Shown here piece by piece: positions 33,796 to 45,409 of a stretch of DNA of 64,000 bases (positions within the stretch are counted from its first letter, which is position 1; every line of letters begins with the position of its first letter). The notes under the pieces were generated by a model. That model was not told the DNA's origin and did no database searches. It saw nothing but the letters and a program-made list of their open reading frames with translations. Made by a program: the position numbers and the translations under genes. The stretch spans positions 124,001 to 188,000 of the forward strand of contig MNCI01009556.1 of NCBI GenBank assembly GCA_015680685.1, written 5' to 3'. The stretch is from Gnetum montanum (taxonomy: Eukaryota; Streptophyta; Gnetopsida; Gnetales; Gnetaceae).

Positions 33796-34677
33796 TTACT
33801 TTACGTTCTCAAATGCTTCTTGGCATTGTTGAGTCCATTGGAAATGCATATTCTTTTGTAGTATGTGTTGCATGGGTCTCAACTTATCCGTCAACCTTTT
33901 GGTAAAGCATCTTATGAACTGCAATCTACCTTGGAGACCACATAGTTCGGTAAGGTTTTTTAGTGGTTGCATATTAGTTATTGCCTTAACTTTATCAAGG
34001 TCTACCCATATCCCTATTTCAGAGACTAAGAAACCAAGCATTTTGCCCATTTTTCCACCAAAGACACATTTCTTTGGATTAATTCTAAGGTCATATTTAA
34101 GACAACGTTTAAGCACTAGGTCTAGATATTTTGCATGTTGTTTGATTTTTTTAGATTTAACTGCGATATCATCAATGTAATCATTGAAATAATTAAGCAT
34201 GTAATCACTAAATATATATGTCATTTCCTGTTGATATGTAGCGCCTGCATTTTTAAGACCAAACAACATCATTGTATAATAGAATGTGCCCCAAGGTGTC
34301 ATAAAGGTTGTTCTGAGTTGATGTTTTGGATTTATTCATATTTGATTGTATCCCGAGAATCCATCCATAAAGGATAACAGTGCATGCCTAGCAGTTGTGT
34401 CAATGAGTTGATCAATGCTGGGTAATAGGAAGTTATCCTTTATAGTGGCTATGTTGAGATCACAGAAGTCAATGGATATGTGTATGCTATCATTCTTCTT
34501 AGGAACTACAACAATGTTTGATACCCAATTAGAATAGTCAATGGCTCAGATAAAACTGGCTTGGTAGAGCTTCGTGATTTCAGCACAGACTGCCAAAGCC
34601 ACCTCAGGTCTAACCTTTCATGCTTTTTGCTTCACCGATTTGATTTTTTCATTGAGAATGATGTTGTGTTGGAAGAT
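33796..34677 (-). pseudogene. R11 reverse transcriptase remnant
   Basis: The best-preserved catalytic domain in the window; 33,796-34,302 is open for 168 codons. From the upstream side: 'IDFCDLN', 'LLPSIDQLID', 'LLSFMDGFSGYNQI' followed by a stop, 'INPKHQLRTTFMTPWGTFYY', 'FGLKNAGATYQQEMTYIFSD', the catalytic box 'YIDDIAVKS' with both Asp present, 'YDLRINPKKCVFGG', 'GKMLGFLVSEIGIWVDLDKV', 'LCGLQGRLQFIRCFTKRLTD'. Upstream of 34,302 the frame has stops. The order and wording are those of Tat/Ogre-type gypsy RT. It matches R3 at 7,270-8,150. Confidence 0.9.
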
Positions 34678-35040
34678 TTAGGGGTCTAATCCTGGCATAT
34701 TGGTATATGACCATGCAAATATTTTTATATTATCTTTTAGTACTTCAGTGATGTCACTTACAAGTTTTGAGTCCAGTAGGGCACTTAATTTCAATGTTCT
34801 AGCTTCATCGTTGAATGTAGTAATGGGGACTTCAACAAGAGGGTCTTCAGTGATATTATCAGCTTCTAGATCTAATGTCTTAGTCACATTTTTAGGCCAG
34901 TCCAATGTTTCCTTAGTAGAAGCTATTAAATTAGTATAGGTGGATGGGTCTAGATCGAAGGATTCTGGATTGATTGTCATTTTTACGTACCTGTATGATC
35001 CACTAAGAGATAATGTTGAGAGGATATTCTTGGCAGCCAT
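34678..35040 (-). pseudogene. R11 pre-RT segment of pol
   Basis: Open for 120 codons from an ATG at 35,040. It reads 'YRYVKMTINPESFDLDPSTY', then 'EDPLVEVPITTFNDEARTLK', then 'DITEVLKDNIKIFAWSYTNM' and 'PGLDP'. The last motif (F.WSY.DMPG.DP) is the usual entry to RT in Tat-type elements. It runs into RT without a visible gap. The ATG lies at the edge of the 6.6-kb interval, so it is either a true ORF start or the first codons of a downstream exon. Confidence 0.85.
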
Positions 35041-36900
35041 GTGTTTGCTCCTACCAATTTAAATTGGGAGTGAAGTAAGAGACATCCCCTTGATGAAAGA
35101 GTTACTAAATGTAAATGAACATAGGGTAATCAAATTATTTACTGATAAAATCAGGGGATGCAGCAGTAGTTATGGTAGTTTTAGGTTGTACCAGGCCAAT
35201 AATATTCATGTTAACTTGTCATTCTGAATGAGTGTATGGAGCATTTTTTGATTTTTATCTTTTATGTGAAAAATTAGTTTACGAGGCATTAAAATTTTAT
35301 GGATTTTTAAATGTTTATATATATGTGTATATATTATTTTTTTTGTGTTGATTTTAATTTTTCATCCCTTTAGATAATACTAATAAATTTTTTTCGGCCT
35401 AATCTCCAGAGGCTGGAATAGTGAGAAATACTGGGCCAACATGAAATAAAGATAACATAAATGAAAACAAAATTTAAACATGGTAAATTTAAATAAATAA
35501 AATAATAGAAAATAAAATAGACTAAATTAAATTGGGAATGAATATTTGGGGTTTAAAAGGGGGTTTTGATGTGAAGAAAGAGGATTTTTTGCTAGCGTGA
35601 GTTCTTTGCAATGTGAGCTAAAGAGTGTAGCGTGAGCTACAGCGTTAGTGTCAGTGTGAGCTACAAGGAAGCCATGGAGGACAAATGGAAAGCAAGCTGA
35701 GGCAAAGGGAAGAGGCAAAAAAATATGGTGTTTGCAGAGGAGAGTGAAGAGCTACTCCAATGTCTTCCCCAAACCAGGATTTCAACATGGGATGGAGCTT
35801 TGTGTAGGTAGATTTGCTTCCTCTCATTTTTCTCCAGCATTTGTAGACAGTGTTACCTAGTGTAGAATTTCTATGGCCTCGATTTTTGGTTATTTCAGGA
35901 TCTAGGGTTTGTTTCTTGGTGTTATGACCTACCATTCTTGATTTCATGGCGTCAACGTTAGCATAATCTAGGGCGTGTGCATAGGGCGTGAGTGCTAAGG
36001 GAAATGTGGGGCATGAGTGCAAATTAGATTTTTTGCATTTTGGGGTGAGCATGTCATGAGTGCCAGGAATAATTTGGACAATGTGAGCCTTTTCCTGGGC
36101 ATTGTGTTTTCCATTGCAGGGAAAATATGTGTTTTCTTTTTGGTAGCGTGAGCTGCATTGTAGGATAAATCTGTCATTAGATAGCATCCGAGATGCCTAA
36201 CATAATTTATGAGGGAATTTTTCAAGATAGGCAATGTGATTTTTCAGCCTCTTCGGGCTTCCTAGAAACGTGAGTTTTCAGCCTCCTTGGGCTTCTTGGT
36301 AGCATGAGTTTTTAGCCTCCTTGGGCTTCATGGTAGTGTGAGTTTTCAACCTTCTTGGGCTTCTTGGCAGTGTGATTTTTAAACCTGCTTGGGCTTCTTG
36401 GTAGTGTGATCTTAGGGATTTTCTCGCAACAAGAGTTTAGGCTTTGAAATGGCCATCGTGAGTTTCAGGCCATGAAAGGGCCAGTGTGAGTTTCAGGCCA
36501 AGAAAGGGTCTACGTGAGTTTTAGGCCAGGAAGGCGCTAGCATGAGTGTGGGTCAAGAAGGCTAGTGTTGTAGGAGGAGGCTTGTTGTTTTTCTCTATTT
36601 TTTTATTGGCAAAGTAACTGGTAGGGTTCCTAGGCAGCATCAAACTTTTCTTTTCTTGTACCCTGGGCAACATGAGTACAAATTTCTTTCGGCTGCATGA
36701 GCTGTAGGTTCCCAGCGTGAACTCGACTATGTAGAACCCAAACGTGAGTTCTATGGGAGCCAAGCAGCATGAGTTGCTAGAACAAGCCCCAACGTGAGTG
36801 TCCGATAGCCCCATCATGAGTTGCTGAACAGACCCTAGCATGAGTGGGTTAGAGCAGGGCATGTGGCAGGGGTTAGCCTTAATGTGAATGTCCAGGCCCC
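35041..36900. other. R11 spacer upstream of RT, rich in GCGTGAG words
   Basis: Non-coding. The word GCGTGAG and its variants GTGTGAG, GCATGAG and ACGTGAG occur about thirty times, mostly after 35,590. Overlapping minus-strand open frames (35,527-36,234 and 36,521-36,925) have no family motifs and follow the repeat words, so I do not call them genes. The flank 35,041-35,590 is AT-rich. Confidence 0.6.
36241..36420. repeat. ~37-bp tandem repeat in R11 spacer
   Basis: Five units of 'gcctccttgggcttcttggt' followed by 'agcgtgagttttca' or variants (agtgtgag, agcatgag, aacgtgag). The GCGTGAG word is inside each unit. Confidence 0.75.
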
Positions 36901-37247
36901 TCCCTTTACTAAGACATGAAAACATAAACTGTTTACTAAGATATTTATTATTTGTTGGTTTTATGATTATACTATTTATTATTTTCTAGAGGCTTATGAT
37001 TTAACCTTTTTGTAGTAAGTGTTCATGTTTTGTACTTGTGTGTGGATTTACTGTGAAATGGATTTCAAATATAATAAACTAGATTTCAATGTACCCCGGC
37101 GAGCATTAAGTACACTAAATAAATATTGGTGCCCTTATCTCATGGGGTGGAGATGTGTATTTTTTTATGTGTGTTTTTGGTTTATGTGATTTTCCCCTAT
37201 TGTTAGCACTTAGATTCTTCACTTACCTAATGTTTTTGCTATATGTA
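36901..37247 (+). other. Upstream region of the antisense gene
   Basis: AT-rich and possibly promoter or 5' intron; a T-rich stretch ends in 'tatatgtag', a good splice acceptor, at 37,247. An upstream exon may exist but I cannot place it. Confidence 0.35.
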
Positions 37248-40200
37248 GGGGACCTAAGCCCTCTCTTCTCATGGTTGAGCTTGTTGGTCTACTTACTTGG
37301 TTTGGCCCCTTTGGACTGGACATATCTCCCTATGACATGCACATCAGTCCCCATGTGATATGGTTCTATCTTGGTGTTGGTTCCTTTTTGTCATTCATCT
37401 TGCAAAATTTTAGCATGGTTATATGGTCTCACCTAACTGAATAGTTGGCTTGTGATATTATTGAGACAATGTTACCCAAGTCTACACAAGGTATGCTTCC
37501 CTTCGTTATCGACATAGATGAGGGACTTTTTAAGTTTGAGGGAGGCCCTACCAAGGGTCATAGATCTACTTGCCCCTTGGTTTATGTGTGGGAGCTACCT
37601 ACTTGTGTTCATTACAACAACAGCAACACACTTTTCTTAGCCTTCTGTGTGCACACTCTATTCCAAAACCCACCTGGGATAGTATACAGAGTGGATAGGT
37701 ATGCTCTCTTGTGCCTTTCTTAAATTTTAATTTGTTTTTCTAAATTTTATATTATTGTCTATACATTAGTATTCTTTTTCTATGTAGGCCTAATTTTGAT
37801 GAGAATGGGATGTGTGATGATGATGGTGGGCTTGCCTTAGCATGCATAGCATTAGAGAAATTTATGGCAGGCCCCATTCTTTGTGTGGTGGTGTTGGGCT
37901 AAAAAAAAGTGACTATTTTTTACTACCATAGGTAGTTTTCAAGAGCCTTTGAGCACTACGAAGTTCATGATTGGTTACATGAGGATTGGTCTTCTAATGT
38001 GCCAATTTTCCCTCAAATAATTAATCCTACACCTACCCCACCTACACCATTTACAAATGGTAAATGACCACACTCTATACTCCATTTTTTTTGTTGCATC
38101 ATCATGTACTATGTTTTTTTTCTTTAACTCTTCGCTCTATGTTTTCTTTTTACAGCAACCATCCCCTCTGAAGAAGTTACTATTATAATAGGGCATACTA
38201 AGGCCACACTTTTTATGAAATATGCGGAGGTAGAGAAATCACAACAGTGGTTGCAGAAGAAAGATTCTGATTTGATTATCAGCCACCTTACTAGGGTAGG
38301 TCTGATGGACTTGTTCATAGGTTTGACTCTTAGTATTCCAGCTACTAAGATGATCACCATTGTTGATTCTTTCAGTGATGATGCTTTGCATTTTATCATC
38401 TGGGTTTGAGAAGTCAAGTTATCTTTCCACCTAACCACTGAGTTCCTTTCTAATCTTCTTGGCATACCCATGGATGGTGCTAGATTTACCATAGATAAAG
38501 AAACTAAAGAAGGCCAGGTCATAAGAGAGCTTGAGGAGTCATTAGGCATGTCTTGGGGTCCTAAGGGATTTTCCATGCGAGATGATACCTAATCAATGGA
38601 GATGAACTTCTTGTATCCTCTCTTCCGAGCACAGGCATTCCCCAAATCTCTTTCTGAAGGAAGAAACCTTAGGATTGAGTATGCACATTTCATTCATGTA
38701 GTTTTGGAAACAAGTATGTGCTATAACTAGGCATAGTTTCTTGGATCTGGTTTTCTTGGAGAGATAGTTAGGTTACATTCAAACATCCATGCCAAACCCC
38801 ATTTCACATTTTCTTTCTTTGCGGGGTACCTACATAGGTTTGCTGAGTTCCTAGTAGTTTATGGTGATAACAGTTATATTTTTAGGGATCGTTCACAACT
38901 ATCTCACTTGTGGATTCACCATTTTTTTAGCACCACTGGATCGCAGGACCCACCCTAAGGCATCGAAGAATCAATATCAGTTACTAGTGGAGGTGTGGCT
39001 AGCCATTCCCATCATTCCCGTGATAGCTTGGGATTGGAACCTTCTAGGCTACACACATCTATTAAAAGAGCTGAATGGCTGATTCATGAGACCATTGGGA
39101 AGTCTAATGCGAAGGCAAAGAGAAATGAATGCCCAAGAGAGCCTGCTCTAGATGTTAGATCACCAAGAGCAAAGAAGATCCGCTTTGTACTAGCAGTGGA
39201 GGGTAAGTGTTTTAATTTATTATTTTATTATTTATTTCCTTCTTTTTTGCATTTTATCTTATATGTTATATATACTATGTTATACTAACACTAAGATTCT
39301 AGTGTTATTCAGAGGAAAGTCTTGAGAGGGAGAGAGACACTTTGGCCCCAATTGTTAATCCTGAAGTGGTTGTCATGAGGCCCAAGGAAGAAGTAAAAGA
39401 AAGGGAAGAAATAATCAAAGAACATCCTATCCCACAAGAAGAAGATGCAACAAGCATCATGGGGACAAAGCTTACGGAAGCTTTGGATGCACTTAGGCAT
39501 TCAAGTGATGAAAGAGGTGTCTTCGATGGTTTCTTTGATGGATATTTGCAGCTTGGTGATCTGCCCAAGCTAAACAACAAAGGGCTTTTTGGTATGTTCC
39601 TTTTACCTTAATCCATATTTTTATACCCATTAATTTTCATGTGTTGTTCTTGATTATCTTGATTATCTTTAGAATTAGAGGTAGATGCTGAGATTTCTAA
39701 GGCACATACATCTCAGGTAGAGGTGTCAGGATCATAAGTTTCGATTGAAGTGACCTCCCCTACTTGTCCAACATCAACTGACCAGCAAAGACCATGGCTT
39801 GAGATTCCTAGCAAAATGGACTTTGTTAAGAGAATCATTAACGATGTGGTCGCTCACCTACAAGAAGCTCATACAGAACTACGTATGTGTACGTTACATG
39901 TCATGCTAAGTGTCTAGTTTTATTTGTGTTTATTTGCGTTCGTTGTTGATTATAGTTCATTCATGTGTGTAGTACTTACACCTTGAGGCACCAAGCTCTA
40001 GTGGGATCCTTCTAAAGCTACCCATATTGATGCCCTCCCCGAATTACTAGGGAAAATTGAGCAAGTCCCTATAAATGTGTACAATGCAATTTTTGGTTGC
40101 ATCGTATAGAATGCTAAGTCACTTTGGACTTGTAGGCATTCAGTTTAGTATCTATGGGACAAGGTAAATTCATTGAAGGAAGCACTAGCAAAGCAGAGAG

Positions 40201-40968
40201 AGGAGAAAAGGGATCTCCAATCCCATTATGATTTTTCTGCTGCTAGACTATCTGTTGATAGTACCTAGCACACATATGAAATTACCTATGCATGTTACTA
40301 GACAATTTTGAATAGAAAAGTATAGGCTACACAACCTTTAGCTGAGCTAAGGGAAAAATGGATTTTTTAAATAGGAAATGTTACGATTGGAAATCCTTTT
40401 CTGCTAAAGTACAACAACGGGGCCAAGACCAAAAGGACCACAAGCATCAATACAAGAAATGGTTAAAGGAGGAGTTAGTTGAACATCGGCAGATGGAAAT
40501 GTTCATTGATGGGATAGGCTTGTTTCCTGCTTAGGATAAATTTTCTGAGTGCACTGAGGTTAAGGGATCTCCGGAGAGAACCATTACCACCACCTCGAGG
40601 GAGGCTTCGATAGGCATGTTCTCTCTTGAGTGCCCTACCTGGACCTCGGTGGACAAAAGCAAAACCTTGGCTAGTATTGATCTTGGCCTGGAGGAGGATT
40701 TGGAAGATGTGCCCATGGAGGAGATTCTATGGCATTTGAAGGTCAACTTAAGGATCTTTTCACTTATTTTTGTATCGTTTTATTGCTTTACATTGTCAGT
40801 GTTACTATTCTTCTTGGTTTTGTATTCATAATTTGCTTTATTACTCTTACCTATTTTTTTTTATTTTCTTCTTTGTTACAGGAACATATTGATGATGGAT
40901 CTGGCCCCAGTGGAGTGAGAGAGAATGATGAAGAGGATCTTGGGGATCAGCCCCCTTCCTCGTACTAA
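37248..40968 (+). pseudogene. Spliced antisense accessory gene remnant inside R11
   Basis: Gene-like sequence opposite to R11 sense. Likely exons: 37,248-37,698, 37,788-38,059, 38,156-39,202, 39,313-39,591, 39,673-39,892, 39,973-40,741, 40,882-40,968. Introns are short (80-140 bp), T-rich and bounded by GT...AG (donors GTATGC, GTAAAT, GTAAGT, GTATGT, GTATGT; the last, GTCAAC, is weak). The reading includes 'VKLSFHLTTEFLSNLLGIPM', 'FLYPLFRAQAFPKSLSEGRN' and 'FAGYLHRFAEFL', then a Glu/Lys-rich part ('PKEEVKEREEIIKEHPIPQE'), and ends acidic at '..DLGDQPPSSY' with TAA. About ten in-frame stops make it a pseudogene. The 'LSNLLGIPMDG' segment weakly resembles the plant mobile domain found in antisense ORFs of some Tat-lineage elements; otherwise I do not recognise it. 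Confidence 0.6.
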
Positions 40969-41339
40969 TACATGAGTTTAACTATTAGCTCGATTTTAGT
41001 TATTAGATGTTTTGGATTTTCAAATGCCTAATCAGAATGTATGAAGACTGACGTAATGACATGGATTTGATTATGGTATAAAATGATGGCATTTTATTGC
41101 CACTTTGACATTTAATATTTTTTTTTCTTTCCATGTTTTTTGTTGTTTTTCTTATTTTCTCAAGTATATCGGAAACATATGCATGTAGCTGAATGTAAAA
41201 TCAGTTTCTAAAATGTAGAGTGAAACATGAAGCAAATATTTGATAAAGAAACGTAACGAAAATGCATGAATAAAAATTGTAACTTGTAACATCTAAACAA
41301 AAATTTGACATAATGTAGTGAATTTTTGTAAACTTAAGA
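40969..41339. other. R11 AT-rich spacer after the antisense gene
   Basis: Likely 3' flank of the antisense gene; T-rich, then A-rich, with no coding signal. Confidence 0.35.
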
Positions 41340-41605
41340 CATATTGGGCTCTAGTTTAAAGCCATTTCTGGTTGTGAACCTTAGTTTAAAGTCATGGTGG
41401 ACTATTGCATCTATGTTAAAAAGATAGAGAGATTACTAGTTTTAGGCCACATGATGGGCCAAAAGAGATAACAATTTCAAGAATTTTAAAAGGAATAGGC
41501 CATTTCTAACCATGACTAGTTTAACGTCATTGCAGACGTTCATTGGCATTTTAACATTGTATCGGATGGTTGGTAGTTTAACATCTTTTCGGATGCATGG
41601 TAATT
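41340..41605. repeat. Imperfect array of TAGTTTAA.GTCAT units, array 2
   Basis: About six units with words such as 'tagtttaaagtcatggtgga', 'tagtttaacgtcattgcaga' and 'tagtttaacatcttttcgga'. Related to array 1 at 32,635-32,960. Confidence 0.6.
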
Positions 41606-41609
41606 CACC

Positions 41610-42614
41610 TTAATTATTGAGTTGCCTTCTAATCCTTTGTAATTTAATGTGAGGGGTTGGGCATGTAGGTATGATCTTATATTCACCTTCCCCTTCACTA
41701 GAGATATCAAAAGGTAATTCCAACCAAGAGACATCACTGGGAATGGCTCCCATGTTTGTGTTGTCTAGTGCTTCCTCAGTTTTAGTAGGATCATGAGTTA
41801 GCACTGGGTTCATGTCTTGAAGTATGATCATGTTTCCTTGATTAGGCTTAGTAAACTTAATTTTCAACCCTTGATTTGTTCCTAAGTGTGAGAAATTAAG
41901 TGATGTTGTCGTATCCCCATGTATGATGATTTCACTACCCTCATAACATAGGTGGATCTCTTGATGGATTGGTGAGGATATGGAACCTAGTAAAGCTAGC
42001 CAAGGATGTTCTAGAATCATATTAAACCCTATCATTTCATCAACTACTACAATATCAATTGATGTGGGGAATTGGTCCCCTGCTATGAAATCTAAGGTAA
42101 CCATACCTTTCACCACAACGAGGGAAGCACTGAAGGATTTTAAGAAAGAATTTGTCATGGATTGTATTTGTTCAGTAAGTCCTAGTTTTTCAATGATGGG
42201 AAAAGATGTTATGTTTGTCACTACACCATCATCAACATGCATCCTACATATCTGGAAATGATCGACTTGTATTGTTATAAACATAGGGGATGTAGTAACT
42301 TCTCCTGTCTTCTCATCTTGTTTAATGTTATTAGTAAAAAACTCTAGGAATGTGGTCTTTGACTCCTGCGGTTGTAGGGATAGTACTACATAAATGGATG
42401 GCTCATCTGCGAGAAGGTCCTCACTAATGAGGGTCGAAGTCAACATACACATGAGTGCTTCCCGATGTACGGTTGAAGTCATTACTAGATCATATAGGCT
42501 TAAAGAAGTATTCTTTTGTTTTGAAGCTTGCATGACTTGGGTCAATGCATTTTCCAGATCTTTATCATTTGGAACACTTTTATCTATGTAGACTTGGTCC
42601 ATTTGATCAAGCAT
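41610..42614 (-). pseudogene. R11 protease region (long open frame)
   Basis: 334 codons open in minus sense, the longest open frame in the window. The protease part lies about residues 105-250: 'ICRMHVDDGVVTNITSFPII' (in the place of the family 'V.DGGA..NI' box), 'FIAGDQFPTSIDIVVVDEMI', 'FNMILEHPWLALLGSISSPI' (family 'YN.ILGRPWL'), 'HQEIHLCYEGSEIIIHGD'. The N-terminal 100 residues link it to gag; the C-terminal 80 are acidic. The active-site triad reads VDDG rather than D-T/S/G-A, so activity is doubtful. The frame ends at 41,610 next to 'aattaaggtgaatt', a possible splice donor. Open frames on the opposite strand here are shadows. Confidence 0.85.
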
Positions 42615-43171
42615 TCATATTTCTCATCGAGGAATTTTTGCATTGGTAACTGATGATGCTGGGTTCGGGACACAACTCATGACATTATCTTTGTTTTGAT
42701 GACTCGTGCTAGGCTCATTAGTGGATGGAACCATGGGAATAGTATTTAGCAGTATAGGCTTTGGTGGTCCTAATTTGTGCTCATGATGTTCTCTTTCCAA
42801 GCGCTCTCTTGTTAGCCTATCGGCAAGACGTTCTCGCAGGGGTCGTGACAGAATGGTAGTGAGTTGCGTGTCGAGGTGTTTTGGCACCCAGATCACAAAG
42901 GGAGTGGGTCAATTTTTAGACAGTGTGGTTGTTGTTGCAACATAAGGAGGTATGTGGATGAAGAATGGTTTTTGTGGCATGGGGAAAGTGTGTGTGATGA
43001 AATAATTTTAAAGAGAGGTTTAGGTAGGTGTATTTTCAGAGGGCCTGCGAATCACAAAAGGTTTTCACGGGACATGTTGTCCATTCTTCACATGGATAGT
43101 ATTAATCACATATGGTGCATCATTGATATTCAAAGGATCCTTGTAGACCCCCATGGGTTGGTTTTGGGGTC
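42615..43171 (-). pseudogene. R11 gag-to-protease linker
   Basis: Minus-strand linker, open in 42,624-42,896 (90 codons) with 'ERLADRLTRERLEREHHEHK' and 'LGPPKPILLNTIPMVPS'. Charged first, then Pro/Ser/Asn-rich, as gag-pol linkers of this group are. It is broken around 42,900-43,170. Confidence 0.6.
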
Positions 43172-44972
43172 TTATTTGATTTTCCTCATCAAATACGATT
43201 TCCCCCTATCAATCATGCATTGTATATCCTGTTTCAAGGTGAAATAGTAATCAGTTCCATGACCACACTCTTGGTGATATTCACAAAACCTATCCAACCT
43301 AAAGCCTCTTGGAATGGAGGGTTCATTAGCTATCACTAAAGCTAGGTTCTTGGCCAACTCATAGAATCAATCATGTTTTCAAGATGCTTCTGGAGACATT
43401 TGTTTATGTTTGATTAATTTATCCTTTAGAAGTTTCTCAAGCAATTGTGAAGGCTTCATAGGCAAGGGTGTATATTGGGCAAGGTCTTTTCATTCAAATG
43501 TATGAGCATGACCCATTTTGGTATTTCTATTTGATGAGGATTCGGATGTAGGCACTAGTGTGTTTCTTTCATGGCTAGTTGGAGTAGCAGGTTGTTTTTC
43601 ATTTTGTACTGGATAGTTAGGTAAGGCTATTTCTACCATCGTTGCTAGCGTCATTTTGGATTTATCATTTTCTTTCCTCGTATGTTAGTTCCTAATGGTT
43701 AAATAAGTTGGGTTGTTACTTGTTTGCACCACCTCTTCTATGTTCTTAATTTGCATAAATGCTTGGCTCAAAGTATAGGAATTTAAATAATAAAGCTTCA
43801 ATTTGATAAATTCATTCATGGTTGCTTTAAGGATGGTAAGCATATATGTTTCAAGGATGGACTTGTGAAGTTTGTTGAGAGTTGCACTCCACCTTTGGAT
43901 AAATTTTTGCACTAGTTCTAACAATGCTTGTTTAATCTAAATCAAGGTATCCAACATAGCTTTAGGCTTTAAATTATATTTAAAATAAGTGAAAAAATGA
44001 TGCAACAAATCTTCTAGAGAAGATATGGAACTACAGGGTAAAGTTCAGTACCAGTCTAATGCTTTTCCCATTAAGGACATAGCAAACACACGTAGAATTA
44101 CATGGGGCCATGCTTGAATAAATAGACATTCCATTCAAAATGTTACTAAATGGTCATTATGATCTCCCTCTTCGTTGTACTTGGTTAGTTGGGGTAACGA
44201 GACTCCCTTTGGCAAGGTTATCGGTGGAATCGAGGAACTGATTGGATCATCTTGATAGAATTCTAGTACATTAATTTCGTTATTGTTCATAGTTTTAAGG
44301 TGCCTTATCTTCTCTATTAGTGAATGCATCATTTCCTTTGTGTCCACCCACTCTTGGGTGGTAGGCAGACTAGTGGGTTGAGTGGGTTGTGACTGATGAT
44401 AATTCGATTCTTGTATTGTTTGCAAAAAGGGAGACTATTGGATTTCTGGTTGTTGTGGTGGAGTGATATTCAAAGATGGGACCATAGGGTGTGATACATT
44501 GTGGTGAGTGGACTAGTTCTGCTGAACATCTGGTTGAACCCACTGCCTAGCCATATGTTGTGAGGTGAAACCTTGAATGTATTGGACAAAAGTAATCAAT
44601 GGTGCTTTTTGGATTTTCACTTGTGGGATGTAATGGATGGTTGTAGATTCTAGTATGATGGATGACATCCCAATTACTTGAGGTTGGACAATTAAACCTA
44701 CATATCTTGAGGATGGGGTTGTTGACATTGTACTTGCAAAGGTGTGATGGAAGTGGACGTGTCAGATTGAACGCTAAGCTTGGAGAATATGGGGATGGAA
44801 GTGGGTACTTCTTGTAGGGAGGCCGGTGATCGAGAATTCGTGGATAAAGATGGAAGTATGGTTTCTTCCAGGAAATATTAGAATAATGATTTTGTATGAC
44901 CATGGTAACTGATAGTATGATATGAATCTCCATGTTCAGATTGGGCTGCAAAGTCATCTTCCTCATCTCCAC
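43172..44972 (-). pseudogene. R11 gag remnant
   Basis: Capsid gene in minus sense. N-terminal Gln/Pro/Thr-rich part (44,425-44,972), then 'LPKGVSLPQLTKYNEEGDHN' with 'DHLVTF' (family 'F.G.GDP..HL..F'), 'MSLMGKALDWY', 'SISSLEDLLHHFFTYF', 'ALLELVQKFIQRWSATLNKL', 'AFMQIKNIEE', and near the end a nucleic-acid-binding knuckle 'FCEYHQECGHGTDYYFTLKQ' followed by 'DIQCMIDRG' (43,172-43,357). The knuckle's last Cys is Tyr. Stops separate the segments. The order of parts is complete, so this is a full-length but dead gag. Confidence 0.85.
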
Positions 44973-45409
44973 CCTGAGGCTTTATCGGAGGTGGCTGTAA
45001 GGCTTGGCTCCTCACCATGAGCTGAGATATAAGCCTATGATGGTGTTTGAAAAGAGGGATTATATAAAATGATGAGGGGATGAACTCATAACCTCCTTTA
45101 TAAATAAGTTCATAGTCTCGCTTTCCTTCCCTCTCTATGTGATCGATAGGCGAGTTGGCTTGGATCTTGACACAGATGAAGTTATACTGTTCAAGTGTAA
45201 GAGTTGCATAAGTAGGGTCTTTGCCATGTAGCCTGAGTGACTAGCATGTAGGGCCTTGGGAGTTTATCTATTCAATAATAGTTATGGGTTCCATAGCGGT
45301 CACAGAGTTCGAGGTTTCAGCCCCAAAGTTAGAGATCGACAGTGTGACTGGGTTAATCTGGGAAGATTCTGTAGTGAGTGTAAGTAAACTAGGCTTGACG
45401 AGTTAAGCA
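44973..45409 (-). other. R11 leader between motif array and gag
   Basis: Non-coding leader on the minus strand; no recognisable motif other than the flanking arrays. Confidence 0.4.

Noticed and set aside
35527-36925. Minus-strand open frames of 63-178 codons
   Set aside because: They lie in the GCGTGAG-rich spacer, overlap each other in different frames and show no family motif; the composition follows the repeat words.
37155-37358. 67-codon open frame near the antisense gene
   Set aside because: Different frame from the exon-like reading; it crosses the proposed splice acceptor at 37,247 and is Leu/Phe-rich because of the T-rich intron.
41980-42591. Plus-strand open frames of 65-93 codons
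   Set aside because: Shadow frames of the long R11 protease frame on the minus strand.
42864-43247. 127-codon plus-strand open frame
   Set aside because: It runs opposite to the R11 gag-protease linker and its 3' part is antisense to the zinc-knuckle segment; no independent motif.
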